From assembly GCF_007860095.1 (NCBI RefSeq), contig NZ_SJPT01000001.1:696212-760211 (forward strand): a DNA stretch of 64,000 nt, in the 5' to 3' direction. The number at the start of each line of letters is the position of its first letter. Within the stretch, counting starts at the first letter, position 1. The DNA is from Novipirellula galeiformis. GTDB taxonomy: Bacteria; Planctomycetota; Planctomycetia; Pirellulales; Pirellulaceae. Shown piece after piece: positions 37,814 to 46,812 of this stretch. Both the position numbers and the translations under genes were made by a program. Under the pieces are notes generated by a model. The model saw only the letters and a program-made list of their open reading frames with translations, was not told where the DNA came from and did not search any database.

Positions 37814-38179
37814 GGGAATTCGGGTGTCAGAGGAGGTGGAGGAGTGCCTGTGGAGGGCGAGAATCTGCGTCGCCCGACGTCTCGGGCGTCAGAAATCAAG
37901 TCGCCCGACGTTGGCAAACGCAAGACTGCGGATATCCGAGACATCCGGCGACGATCCGGTTTACCATTCTACACGCACTGCAGCGTATTGAGACGGGGCA
38001 ATTTGTGAAGGTACCTCCGGTTAGCGAAGCCGCTACCTCCCCTTCCGCTACAGCTGGCTACCCCGAATCCTCAGAATCGTTCAATTCTGTATCCGCAGAA
38101 GCCGACAATTATACTTGACTAAGTAGATCATGTTTGTAGTATTTGGAGGCACGAGTCCTCTCACGCTGACTTTAATACG
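37814..38179. other. Divergent intergenic region between the HEAT gene and cysH
   Basis: 366 bp. It contains the cysH promoter/operator (listed separately) and, at about 38020-38065, GTAG- and CTAC-bearing stems that could be a decayed REP-like element. No other gene was seen. Confidence 0.5.
38111..38142 (+). promoter_or_regulatory. Likely Rrf2-type operator overlapping the cysH promoter
   Basis: TTGACT (38115-38120) and TAGTAT (38137-38142) are 16 bp apart, a fair sigma-70 pair. Over the -35 box, 38111-38135 matches the left half of the known IscR/CysR-type Rrf2 box (ATAxYYGACTRW) exactly, with a weaker right half. An Rrf2 regulator is encoded just after cysH, supporting autoregulation of the unit. 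Inferred from motif and context. Confidence 0.55.
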
Positions 38180-39022
38180 ATGTCTGCTGTTCTCCACCGC
38201 CCGATCGACGAGAAGTCGAGCTCGATAATGACGCAACCCAAATCAACGTCTTCGAATCCCTTGCAACTGTATTCGCTCGATTCAGGAGAGCCGCGGGGTG
38301 CTTTGGCAGCCGAGCCGCCATTGGAGCCGAGTGAAGCCTTATTGGCGGAGTTACAGCGGGACAGCGAGTCGTTAGAAAAAGCGACGCCGCAAGAGATCTT
38401 AAAATGGGCGGTCGACCGTTTTGCACCCCATTTCACGATGGCGACCGCGTTTGGCCCCGAGGGGATGACGATCATCCATATGCTTGCCGAGATCGCTCCG
38501 CAGACGCCCATTTTCAATCTTGAGACGGGGTACCAGTTTGCCGAGACGCTCGAGTTGCGTGAAACGGTCAAGAAACGCTACGGAATCGAAGTCGAGTACA
38601 AGTATCCGGAGACGACGGTGGCGCAGTACGAGGCGGCGAATGGGGGGCCGGTTTACAAGACGGATCCGAATCGTTGCTGCTTCGATCGTAAGCTCAGTGT
38701 GCTGCACGCCGCAGCGAAGGGTTGGCATGCTTGGGCCAGTGCGATTCGTCGAGACCAGAGTCCCGACCGTGCCAAGGCGCCGATCGTCGGATGGGATCGT
38801 AAGTTTGAATTGGTGAAGATCAGTCCGTTGGCGAATTGGACCAAGAAAGAGGTGTGGTCGTTAATCGCGGCGGAAAAGATTCCCTACAACCCGCTGCATG
38901 ACCAGGGTTACCCGAGCGTGGGATGCCAACCGTGCACCCGCTCGGTGTTGGCCGGGGAAGACGAGCGAGCGGGACGTTGGTCCGGTTTTCAGAAAACCGA
39001 ATGTGGTTTGCACTCTTCGTAA
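38180..39022 (+). CDS. cysH: Adenylyl-sulfate/phosphoadenylyl-sulfate reductase
   Basis: Reduces activated sulfate to sulfite in assimilation. 280 aa. The iron-sulfur cysteines are all present: CC at 166-167 in NRCCFDRK, and CQPC at 249-252, which marks the APS-reductase type. The catalytic Cys is in KTECGLH at residue 275. The PAPS-reductase fold core is seen in APHFTMATAFGPEGMTIIH and IFNLETGYQFAETLEL. The first 45 residues are extra and an internal ATG at 38228 is an alternative start. The rrf2 gene follows after 15 bp. Confidence 0.93.
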   Translation: MSAVLHRPIDEKSSSIMTQPKSTSSNPLQLYSLDSGEPRGALAAEPPLEPSEALLAELQRDSESLEKATPQEILKWAVDRFAPHFTMATAFGPEGMTIIHMLAEIAPQTPIFNLETGYQFAETLELRETVKKRYGIEVEYKYPETTVAQYEAANGGPVYKTDPNRCCFDRKLSVLHAAAKGWHAWASAIRRDQSPDRAKAPIVGWDRKFELVKISPLANWTKKEVWSLIAAEKIPYNPLHDQGYPSVGCQPCTRSVLAGEDERAGRWSGFQKTECGLHSS

Positions 39023-39037
39023 CCGAGGCTTGGTGTC

Positions 39038-39463
39038 ATGCTTATTTCAGCCCGCGTTCATTACGCCTGTCTCGCCATGCTTGAGCTGGCGATGCGTGCC
39101 GAGGATGCTGCGCCGGTTGCGGTTCGCGAGATCACCGACCAGCATAACATTCCTGGCCCCTTTCTGGTCCAGATCTTGCGGACGTTGCGCACGGCTGGAT
39201 GGGTGCAAAGCGTTCGAGGCAGCCAAGGAGGCTATCGGCTGTCGGTCGATCCCAAGGAAATTACCTTGCTCGATGTTGCCGAGGCGATGGGATGTCAGGA
39301 AGGAAGCTCGCACGTCGCCGAAAATGCAACGCAAACGGATCAGTCGTTACAGCGAGTTTGGGACAAAGCGAGTGAAGCCTCGCGTGAAGTGCTCAGCAGT
39401 GTCCGGCTGAGCGATCTGGCCGAGCAATGTCGTTACGGCGATGCAACGATGTTCTACATCTGA
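39038..39463 (+). CDS. Rrf2-family transcriptional regulator
   Basis: 141 aa. The winged helix is clear: YACLAMLELAMR, then VAVREITDQHNIPGPFLVQI followed by LRTLRTAGWVQSVRGSQGGYRL, all typical of the family. The three clustered Cys that hold an iron-sulfur cluster in IscR are absent; only Cys in EAMGCQEG and EQCRYG lie in the ligand region, so sensing must differ. By position (15 bp after cysH) it most likely controls sulfur assimilation, like CysR. Confidence 0.9.
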   Translation: MLISARVHYACLAMLELAMRAEDAAPVAVREITDQHNIPGPFLVQILRTLRTAGWVQSVRGSQGGYRLSVDPKEITLLDVAEAMGCQEGSSHVAENATQTDQSLQRVWDKASEASREVLSSVRLSDLAEQCRYGDATMFYI

Positions 39464-39508
39464 GCCGTGAGAGCAATGTGATGCGGGGCCGCTTGATGCG
39501 ACATTGCC

Positions 39509-39580
39509 CGTGCGTCGGGGCTGAATCGTGCGTCGGGGCTGAGCCGTGCGTCTGGGCTGAATCGTGCGTCGGGGCTGAAT
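39509..39580. repeat. 18-bp tandem repeat, four copies
   Basis: CGTGCGTCGGGGCTGAAT and three near-identical following units (39509-39526, 39527-39544, 39545-39562, 39563-39580), with one or two changes each. It lies in the spacer after the rrf2 gene. Confidence 0.9.
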
Positions 39581-39658
39581 CGGGCAGCGGTGGCTAGCGC
39601 CGGGGCGATCGAAGCGAAACCCTGGATGCAAGGGAGGACCCATCGCGTGGGCGACGGT

Positions 39659-39738
39659 TCGATTGCGGCACAGCTCGATTGCAGCACAGCTCGACTGGCA
39701 CCTAGCTCGATTGGAACCTGGCTCTATTGCGTCACAGC
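39659..39738. repeat. 16-bp tandem repeat, five copies, reaching over a stop codon
   Basis: Five 16-bp units from 39659 to 39738; the first two differ at one position (TCGATTGCGGCACAGC and TCGATTGCAGCACAGC), the rest more. The last unit overlaps the final codons and stop (39724-39726) of the minus-strand P-ring-like gene. Confidence 0.85.
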
Positions 39739-41484
39739 GGCGGTTGCGTCGCTGTCAGGGGCGTTTTCGTTTTCCGCTGCGGAGTCATCCTCGTCTTCTT
39801 GTTCGTCCTCACGGAAATAGGTTCGCAGCGGTTGTGGTAACGGATCGATGGCGAGTTGGTCGAGCAAGAATCCTTTCTGCTTCGCTTCGCGAAGGACTGC
39901 GACGGCGTCACCGTAGCCACCACCCACCTCTACGATCCCTTCGAGAACGGCACGCACCGAACTGGGGACGACCACGCGGCGATCACCCTCGCCCGCTTTG
40001 AAGCGGCTGATCCGGAGATGGTCGGGTTTTTCGGGATCGGTTTTCAGGATGATGCCCGAGGGCCCCAGCAAGTAGCTGTGGATTTGCAAGTTTTGGGGGC
40101 TTCCCATCAAAACAATCTCAGGAGATTGGCGAAGCGAGACAATCACCGCGGGGGGCCCATCGGGAGCGACCTCGTAGAGTCGGAACGCATCGCCGACGAC
40201 TCGTCCGGCGAGATGTTGACGACCATCGGGACGGCGACGAATGCTACAGAACGCGCCATAGCGAGTTTCCAGACTCGGCTCGATCATCAAGCTTGCGAGC
40301 CCCTTAATCGCCGATTGTTGGTCGATTCCTTGGAGTGCCAAAAGTGCAGAATGACGAAACGCTGCGGTATTTCGAGTGGCTTCGATGAGCGGTTCAATCG
40401 CTTCGCTGCGATCCAAGTACGCCAGGGCTTCGGCGGCATAAAAGCGAAGCTCCGGGTTGCTAGATTCGAGTCCTTGTAGCAGTGTGGGGATGGCGCTTTC
40501 GCCGAGGCCTTCGAGTTGCAGTGCCGCATCAAACGCGGTGGCGGGTTCGGATAAGCGATTCGCCAGATCGGTCAAACGGACTTGAGTAGCGGAGGATTCC
40601 GGGGCCACGCCTAATGCTCGCACCACCGCCATCATTCTGCCTACGTTGTCACGATAACGTGGATGGATTTCGACTTCGATGTAATCGTCTTCGATGGCTT
40701 TCGCGATCCCACGCCGAGTCGTGCCATCGAAAAAGAAGAAGCGGCGATTGATGGCCGACGAGATCGCTGCGGACATCTTCACATGTTGGAATTCGGGACG
40801 CAGGATCAAACCCAGCTTGCGGGTGATCTGGATGCGCCCGCCGCCCAGCACTTTTCCTTCAATGCGATAGGCATCGTCGGTCGCCGGGTCGTAGTCGGCT
40901 CGAGTTAGAACCGGCCCAGTGCCGACGATCATCACGTCACTTTGGCGGACGCTGCTTTGTAAGACTTGTTGATGACGCAGGCGTGATTCGAGAACCCAGC
41001 CCCCATGTAAATCCTTCGTTTCGGTTCGCGGAGGGGAGAAGATTTTGAGGTCGACCGGATCGCCACGTCGAGCACCCGGAGGAACATACGCCCGCACGCG
41101 AACCAACGCCGTTTGATTGAGTTCTAGGAAATGGTTGGGGTCTTGGACTTCATGGCGACGCATCTCGTCGAGCAATTGGTCGCGGTACGCCGACGGAATC
41201 GCCGGTGCACCGGTGCCCGGCAATCCGTTGACCGCCGCCACTCCATCGACTTGGATCGTGTTCATCCCCTGGACGATCGAGGCATCCCGGATCAAATCGG
41301 GAGCCTTGGGAACTTTCAGCAGTTCTCGCAGGTGGGCGTCTTTGTCACCCTCGTCGGAACCACTACGCCAAAACGAGGTGCATCCGCCCGCGGTGATCAA
41401 ACCGAGGCAAAGTACTATCCCTGCTTGGATGCCGGCGCGTCCTGTTACGGAATCGGTAACGATTTTTGGCTTCCTGCCTCGCAT
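39724..41484 (-). CDS. FlgI-like P-ring domain lipoprotein with HEAT repeats
   Basis: 586 aa from the ATG at 41484. An N-terminal lipobox ends in ITAGGC (Cys near residue 35), suggesting a lipoprotein. Next comes a FlgI-like region: SIVQGMNTIQVDGVAAVNGLPGTG, then LVRVRAYVPPGARRGDPVDL and FDGTTRRGIAKAIEDDYIEV with HPRYRDNVGRMMAVVRALGV. After that HEAT repeats (LEGLGESAIPTLLQGLESS, LRFYAAEALAYLDRSEAIEPL) and an acidic tail. P-ring proteins form the periplasmic bushing of the rod; this fusion is unusual. A GTG at 41547 would add 21 residues; I prefer the ATG, which puts the lipobox at normal depth. Confidence 0.75.
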   Translation of the reverse strand: MRGRKPKIVTDSVTGRAGIQAGIVLCLGLITAGGCTSFWRSGSDEGDKDAHLRELLKVPKAPDLIRDASIVQGMNTIQVDGVAAVNGLPGTGAPAIPSAYRDQLLDEMRRHEVQDPNHFLELNQTALVRVRAYVPPGARRGDPVDLKIFSPPRTETKDLHGGWVLESRLRHQQVLQSSVRQSDVMIVGTGPVLTRADYDPATDDAYRIEGKVLGGGRIQITRKLGLILRPEFQHVKMSAAISSAINRRFFFFDGTTRRGIAKAIEDDYIEVEIHPRYRDNVGRMMAVVRALGVAPESSATQVRLTDLANRLSEPATAFDAALQLEGLGESAIPTLLQGLESSNPELRFYAAEALAYLDRSEAIEPLIEATRNTAAFRHSALLALQGIDQQSAIKGLASLMIEPSLETRYGAFCSIRRRPDGRQHLAGRVVGDAFRLYEVAPDGPPAVIVSLRQSPEIVLMGSPQNLQIHSYLLGPSGIILKTDPEKPDHLRISRFKAGEGDRRVVVPSSVRAVLEGIVEVGGGYGDAVAVLREAKQKGFLLDQLAIDPLPQPLRTYFREDEQEDEDDSAAENENAPDSDATAAVTQ

Positions 41485-41568
41485 CAGCTGACTCGGTGGC
41501 GATCGTGGAATGAACTGGTTGCGTTGCTTGATAGCTGACAAAGGCACTTCGAATCAAGACAAGACTGT

Positions 41569-41961
41569 TCAGGATCGCTTTTCTTGGAGTTTAGGGTTTT
41601 CGCGATGTCGAGTGGCATCACGCTTAGTCTTCTTGGCTAAGTTCCGCTTTAACGCTGCGGTCAAGTCAATTCCCGACTGGTTGGCCAAACAGATCGTGAC
41701 AAACAGCACATCGGCTAGCTCATCGCCAAGGTCCCCCAGTTCACTACCGGGCTTGCATGATTGTTCACCGCACGTCCGCGATAAAATGCGGGCAACCTCG
41801 CCCACCTCCTCGACCAACTGGGCCAGATTCGTCATCTCGTCAAAGTAGCGAACCCCGATCCGCTGGATCCATTGATCTACCTGATCCTGGGCAGCGCGAA
41901 TCGTCAATGATTGCATTTCCGAATCGGGCTGCATTTCGCAATGATCGTGGGATTCACTCAT
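41569..41961 (-). CDS. MazG-like nucleotide pyrophosphohydrolase
   Basis: 130 aa with the all-alpha NTP-pyrophosphatase fold. The metal-binding signature is present: LAQLVEEVGEVARIL (ExxE) and, about 30 residues on, DLGDELADVLFVTICLANQ (ExxD). It likely hydrolyses non-canonical or surplus NTPs. Its ATG overlaps the TGA of the upstream FG-GAP gene (ATGA, 41958-41961), so it is translationally coupled to it. It is 84 bp before the P-ring-like gene. Confidence 0.85.
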   Translation of the reverse strand: MSESHDHCEMQPDSEMQSLTIRAAQDQVDQWIQRIGVRYFDEMTNLAQLVEEVGEVARILSRTCGEQSCKPGSELGDLGDELADVLFVTICLANQSGIDLTAALKRNLAKKTKRDATRHRENPKLQEKRS

Positions 41962-43175
41962 TTTGCTAGCAACAAGTAGGTACCACTTTTCCCTGCCACC
42001 GCGATGTCGGTTTTGTCATCGTCGTTGAGTTTGGCGGTCACGATTTGCAGTCCGCAACCGACATGGCCTTCCTCGATCGTGTGGCGCGTAAAGGTTTTGT
42101 CGGCGGCATTCCAACGATAGTAATACAAGCAAGGCATTTCATTTCCGCCGGGGTCATTCCCATTATGACCAAAGTATCGTTTCCCGGTGATCAATTCGTT
42201 GCTGCCGTCGCCATCCACGTCGGCCCAGGCCAAGGTGTGGGGTTGGCTAAAGCGTCGGTCGATTTCATGTTCGCGAAATTGGAGCTTGCCGTTCGCGTCG
42301 ACGCCTTGGTTCTCGAGCCAGACCAGTCCGTAATCGTGGCCTTTGCCGAAGATGACGTCGCTATCGCCGTCGCCATCGAGATCGACGACCAGCATTGGAA
42401 TACTCGCGTGCAGATTCCAAGTCTCGTGGAAAGTCCACTCCGATTCCCAGACGCCGTTTTCGGGATGTTCGTACCATCCCTTGCCCGTCAAAACATCGAG
42501 CCGTCCGTCCTGGTTCATGTCGCCGACGCCCATGCCGTGAGCATTTCCGCGTGCTCCGATCTGATGCGGGACAAGTTCGTACGCCGCCGGGCTCTCTTTG
42601 CTGACCGGAGTGCTTTTTTTGACCAGTCGCCAAACCATCGTGGGCGCATCCTTAGCCCAACTATTGACGATCCATTCGGGGACGCCATCGCCGTCGAGGT
42701 CCTGAAACAACTGAGCTTCATTTTGCGAGCGTTGGGTGTCGACCAGCAAATGCTTGGGCCACATCCGACCAAGTCGCAGCGCTTCGTCGCCGGGGTTCTC
42801 GTACCAATGGACCTCGCTCGGCACAAACGATCCGGCGATCACATCGAGTCGGCCGTCATCGTTGACATCGAACAAATAGTCGCCATTGCTTTGCACATAG
42901 CCGTTCCAGTCCTCGACGTGCCGCAACGGGCGGGCGGCCCAATCGGTTGCGGAGAACCAGTGACGGCCGGCGACCAAATCGGTTTTACCGTCTCCGTCGA
43001 TATCGCCTGCAGCGATCCCTTCATTGGCATCCAATGCGAGCAACCGTGGAGCGAAGGTGGAGCCCGGTTCCCCTGCGGTGGCCGAGCTTGATCGTGACGC
43101 CGATAGGGCGCTAACGAGGATCACGCAACTGAGCATGATCGAACCGCGCATTTGACTCGTAAGGGTTGTATACAC
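41958..43175 (-). CDS. Secreted FG-GAP/VCBS-repeat protein
   Basis: 405 aa from a GTG at 43175 that has GGAGAA six bases before it; an open frame runs on to 43346 but its extra N-terminus is unlike a leader, and an ATG at 43151 is also possible. A signal peptide follows (MLSCVILVSALSASRSSSATA). The rest has at least six Asp-rich repeats of FG-GAP type, such as IAAGDIDGDGKTDLVAG, LFDVNDDGRLDVIAG, VGDMNQDGRLDVLTG and WADVDGDGSNELITG, which bind calcium and form a beta propeller. Its function is unknown; cell-surface or extracellular. Confidence 0.85.
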   Translation of the reverse strand: MYTTLTSQMRGSIMLSCVILVSALSASRSSSATAGEPGSTFAPRLLALDANEGIAAGDIDGDGKTDLVAGRHWFSATDWAARPLRHVEDWNGYVQSNGDYLFDVNDDGRLDVIAGSFVPSEVHWYENPGDEALRLGRMWPKHLLVDTQRSQNEAQLFQDLDGDGVPEWIVNSWAKDAPTMVWRLVKKSTPVSKESPAAYELVPHQIGARGNAHGMGVGDMNQDGRLDVLTGKGWYEHPENGVWESEWTFHETWNLHASIPMLVVDLDGDGDSDVIFGKGHDYGLVWLENQGVDANGKLQFREHEIDRRFSQPHTLAWADVDGDGSNELITGKRYFGHNGNDPGGNEMPCLYYYRWNAADKTFTRHTIEEGHVGCGLQIVTAKLNDDDKTDIAVAGKSGTYLLLAK

Positions 43176-43478
43176 TTCTTCTCCGCGATGGGTGGTTGTT
43201 TTTTGAGGGGAATGCGAGTGGGGCAAATAAAATCGATTGGAATCTAGGGGGCGGCTGCGAGAGCCGTTCCACACGCTGAAAGGGGGGGCGATGGCGCAGG
43301 CGTATAAATTTCTCACTTGATGTAATCCGATCGTTTTCGGCATCAAGAGAGAGAATTATGGTATTTGGGGTAAAGACGCCTTTTGATTTCGTTCAATGGA
43401 CGGCATGATTATACGTCCATCCACCGGGATTGTGTGGGGGACGCGTTTACAGACCATCCTCAAGCCTAATTCGAGCGA

Positions 43479-43988
43479 TTGTTGAATCACAGCACCGAAA
43501 CGAAGCCGCTGTTTCTTGAGGACATGACGGTCGGCGACCGTTGGTCGAGTCCGTGGCGTGAAATCAGTGGCGAAGACGTGGCGGATTTTGCCAGGCTTAC
43601 CGGCGACCACGATTCCCTGCACAGCAGCGAGAGCGTGGCTTCCCCCTTTGGTGAGCCGGTTGCTCACGGATTGCTGGGATTGAGTGTGCTGGCGGGACTC
43701 GGCAGCGATCATCCCAATGCGTCGACGTTGGCCTTGGTCGGGATCTCCGATTGGCAGTTCGAAGCCCCCATTTTCTTCGGCGACCGCGTGCAAGTCGTCA
43801 CCGAGGTGGAGCAGATCCAGCAGCACGGCCGTCGCGCCGGGCGGGTGACATGGCTGCGCGAATTGGTCAATCAACATGGGCGAATCGTTCAACGCGGACG
43901 TTTTGTCACGCTGGTCGCGACTCGCTCACGAGCTCGCCATCTGGGGAATCAAGAGCATGCCCAACGCAGCTTGCTACCGCCTCGCTAG
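43479..43988 (+). CDS. MaoC-like (R)-specific enoyl-CoA hydratase-type protein
   Basis: 169 aa with the hot-dog fold hydratase signature: FARLTGDHDSLHSSESVAS, carrying the catalytic Asp and His, and the downstream AHGLLGLSVLAG with FEAPIFFGDRVQVVTEV. The CoA substrate cannot be inferred. Upstream stops force a start at TTG 43479 or later; ATG at residue 16 (MTVGDRW) is the alternative and would keep the whole domain. It stands alone and is divergent from the FG-GAP gene. Confidence 0.82.
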   Translation: MLNHSTETKPLFLEDMTVGDRWSSPWREISGEDVADFARLTGDHDSLHSSESVASPFGEPVAHGLLGLSVLAGLGSDHPNASTLALVGISDWQFEAPIFFGDRVQVVTEVEQIQQHGRRAGRVTWLRELVNQHGRIVQRGRFVTLVATRSRARHLGNQEHAQRSLLPPR

Positions 43989-44329
43989 ACTGCGGTCGGC
44001 TAGAACGCATCGTTCTCCGCCCGCCTGCCCGCCTGCGTATCCTGCCCGCCTGCGTATCCTGTGGTGCTCTTGCGCGGGCTTCTTGGGATTGCTGACGGGA
44101 CGGGATCATTCTTGAGAGTCACGTCGAATCTCAATCCCTCGAGCACCTCTTCTCGTGAACGCTCTATCCCCAGACCCTCCGATGCAATCGAAGTTATTGC
44201 CTCGGATCAAGCTATTCTCTCACGTGGCATCGATCTTCATTTTCTCCGCACTCTAAAAACGACCTCTGTCCCCTTCGATTTGTCGCATTCACTCCTGGCA
44301 CCTTCGATTTCTCCGAAAACGCCAGTGCT
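43989..44329. other. Intergenic region with a 17-bp tandem duplication
   Basis: Between the convergent MaoC-like and XylR-like genes. CCTGCCCGCCTGCGTAT is tandemly repeated at 44024-44040 and 44041-44057. No gene was seen in the rest. Confidence 0.55.
44024..44057. repeat. 17-bp tandem duplication
   Basis: Two identical adjacent copies of CCTGCCCGCCTGCGTAT, just after the MaoC-like gene. Confidence 0.9.
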
Positions 44330-45520
44330 TCATTCGAGCTCCTCCGGAGTGTCAGGGTCCTGTTCGCGACGCGCTGACTCGCGGAACTCTATTGCGGTCA
44401 CTCCTACTTTCTTATGGAAGTGATCCATGAAGTACGCGGGACTGCTGAAGCCACAGCGGTAAGAGATCGCCGTGGCTGAGAGCGTCGTTTCGATCAACAG
44501 CTCTCTGGCACGCGTCAGCCGAACTCGCACGATTTCGGATTTAAGCGAACGCCCCAGCAACGCGCGGAACCGTCGTTCTAGCACGCGTCTGCCCAGGGAC
44601 ACTTCCTGAACGACGTCGTTGACGTCGATCGCATCACAAGCATACAGGCGAATATATTTCACCGCGTTTGCTACCTCTGGATCCTCGACCGCCAGCATAT
44701 CGGTCGACTGTCTTTCGACAACACGACGCGGAGTTACGTTGAATTTAGCAGGGACGCTTTGTCCTGCCATCATTCGACAAAGCAGATCGGCGGATTGGTA
44801 GCCGACACGAATGGGATTGACGTCAATGCTCGTGAGTCTTTGATCATTTAATTCGCAAAGCAATTCATCGTTGCCAACGCCGATCACCGCGACTTGTTCA
44901 GGAACCGGAATATTTGCCGTAGCGCAGGCGTCCAGTACCTCGCGGCCACGAATGTCGTTACAGGCAAAGATGCCGATGGGTTTGGGCAAGCTGCGAACCC
45001 AATCGACCACCTGTTTTTGTTCCTTCGCCCAGGACGGACCGTACGGGCCTCCGCCGCGTGGCTGAAATAATTTGACGTCGTACCCGGCCTCTTCTGCCAG
45101 AACTTGGAAAGCATCGCAACGTTCGTCAAGACGCGGACGATGGCCTCGTCGCAATCCGCAGATTGCCAAGTTTTGCAGACCCAAGCCCGCTAGATGGCTG
45201 AACGCCATTTCGGCGATGCGCTGGTAATCGGTCTTCACCACCGGGAAGCCCGTGTTTTGGATGTCGCCAAGCACGTCGAGGCAGGGCGCCGCCGAGCGTT
45301 TGAGTAACGCGGCCGTTCGCAGGTTGGTTACATGCGCAATGATTCCGTCGCCTCGCCAGGAAGCCATCCACGCGGGCGTCGGTTCTTCCAAACCCCGCGG
45401 TCGAAACAAGATCGACCAGCGACCATGTTCTTGTACATGTTGCCAGATTCCCTTGAGCACTCCTCTGCCGTAGGCCCGAGACGTTTCGACAAACAAGGCA
45501 ACGCGTGGTGTCGTTGACAT
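44330..45520 (-). CDS. XylR-type AraC-family regulator with LacI-like sensor domain
   Basis: 396 aa. Residues 1-270 form a periplasmic-binding-protein-like domain of the LacI/XylR kind (RVALFVETSRAYGRGVLKGI, GIFACNDIRGREVLDACATA, EQVAVIGVGNDELLCEL, DVNPIRVGYQSADLL). The C-terminal AraC double HTH follows (VSLGRRVLERRFRALLGRSL, then ATAISYRCGFSSPAYFMDHF). It would sense a sugar and activate or repress nearby genes. It is divergent from the DUF1559/lipoprotein/sialidase unit across 284 bp, which suggests that unit as its target. Confidence 0.92.
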   Translation of the reverse strand: MSTTPRVALFVETSRAYGRGVLKGIWQHVQEHGRWSILFRPRGLEEPTPAWMASWRGDGIIAHVTNLRTAALLKRSAAPCLDVLGDIQNTGFPVVKTDYQRIAEMAFSHLAGLGLQNLAICGLRRGHRPRLDERCDAFQVLAEEAGYDVKLFQPRGGGPYGPSWAKEQKQVVDWVRSLPKPIGIFACNDIRGREVLDACATANIPVPEQVAVIGVGNDELLCELNDQRLTSIDVNPIRVGYQSADLLCRMMAGQSVPAKFNVTPRRVVERQSTDMLAVEDPEVANAVKYIRLYACDAIDVNDVVQEVSLGRRVLERRFRALLGRSLKSEIVRVRLTRARELLIETTLSATAISYRCGFSSPAYFMDHFHKKVGVTAIEFRESARREQDPDTPEELE

Positions 45521-45804
45521 AGAGAATTTTACCTCGGGAGAAAGTAACGCGAGACAGGGGCGATAAACCTCGGATAGTCCGAATTACTCGCATCTAAACT
45601 AACGAGAGAAGGCATCTCAGGCAAACTGGAATTGACGCAAAATCGAATAAGTTGTTCGCAAAGCTGAATTGAATCGACGCGCAGCGAGCAACTAGGATGT
45701 GGCCATGCGTTGAACCACCGCGTCGGCAACAGCCACCGCCTCGGCAACGTTGTGCGTTACTCTTCATTTTTCGATCCCGTTTTAAATCTCTGAGGCCTAT
45801 CGCG

Positions 45805-46794
45805 ATGCCCCACCAGGAATGTGTGCCGAATCAAAGACTGCAGCGACGAGGGCGTGATGATTTGAAGCGGGGCCGCCGGACCGGCTTTACGCTTGTTGAG
45901 TTGCTCGTTGTGATTGCAATCATCGGGGTTTTGGTTGGACTGCTATTACCCGCGGTCCAGTCTGCTCGCGAGGCCGCTCGACGAATGCAATGTACGAACA
46001 ATCTCAAGCAACTCGCCCTCGCGGTTCATAACTATGCAGATACGTTCAAGGTGATTCCCCCTCTCGAAATCTGGAAATCAGGCAGATCGACCAACTGGGG
46101 ATCAAGCGTCTTGCTATTGCCATTTATTGAGCAAACGGCATTGCGTGATGGGTTGAATCCGCAAGGGGATGCGATTCCCAATGTGGGCGACCAGCCTTTG
46201 CTGGCCACTCGGATTGATGGGTTTATTTGCCCCTCGGATCCTGGCCCCGATGTGAATTTTGCGTTCAACGATCTTGGCAAAGCAAACTACTTGCCCAGCC
46301 AGGGCGTTTTTTGGGCGCTGTATAACGACAGCGGTTACACCCAACCGTGCCGCTTGGCTCAAATCACCGATGGGCTTTCGCACACGCTCATGTACAGCGA
46401 GCGATTCTTGGGGGAGACGCCCTTTCGTAGCGTGGGAGGCGTATGGGCAGGACGCAGCAAGACAGGGGGCAACGTCCAGGCGCATGGTCGTGCCGCTTGG
46501 CCGCCTAATACTCCCTATGCCGGCGATTTGGCTGACATCTCTGGCGCGTCGGATCCGCTGAATACGCGGTCGGCCTATAGCAGCTTGCATCCAGGTGGCG
46601 TCAACATCGCTCGTTGTGACGGTTCGGTTCGCTTTGTCAGCGAAAATGTGGATAGCATCACCAGCTACCCCTCGAGTTCCTCCACGAACTTCTTCCGCCT
46701 CGCAGACCAAGCCGTATCGCAACCGGCGCAGGCCAATCGCGTCTGGCAGAACTTGTTTATTCCCAATGACGGCAATCCAGTCGGCGACTACTAA
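45805..46794 (+). CDS. DUF1559 pseudopilin-like protein
   Basis: 329 aa. The ATG at 45805 is preceded by GAGG ten bases upstream; the frame extends to 45697 but without such a site. A basic N-terminus leads to the prepilin site [16 protein letters not shown] near residue 26, then LLLPAVQSAREAARRMQC and LKQLALAVHNYAD. The end block HPGGVNIARCDGSVRFV is typical. It is first in a plus-strand unit with a lipoprotein (18 bp on) and a sialidase. Confidence 0.92.
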   Translation: MPHQECVPNQRLQRRGRDDLKRGRRTGFTLVELLVVIAIIGVLVGLLLPAVQSAREAARRMQCTNNLKQLALAVHNYADTFKVIPPLEIWKSGRSTNWGSSVLLLPFIEQTALRDGLNPQGDAIPNVGDQPLLATRIDGFICPSDPGPDVNFAFNDLGKANYLPSQGVFWALYNDSGYTQPCRLAQITDGLSHTLMYSERFLGETPFRSVGGVWAGRSKTGGNVQAHGRAAWPPNTPYAGDLADISGASDPLNTRSAYSSLHPGGVNIARCDGSVRFVSENVDSITSYPSSSSTNFFRLADQAVSQPAQANRVWQNLFIPNDGNPVGDY

Positions 46795-46812
46795 CAGAAT
46801 TGGAAAATTGAG

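Noticed and set aside
39509-39738. Possible CRISPR array
   Set aside because: Units are 16-18 bp and adjoin each other with no unique spacers, and there are no cas genes.
42045-43091. Long plus-strand ORF of 348 codons opposite the FG-GAP gene
   Set aside because: It mirrors the Asp-rich repeats of the opposite strand; the repeat motifs read only on the minus strand.
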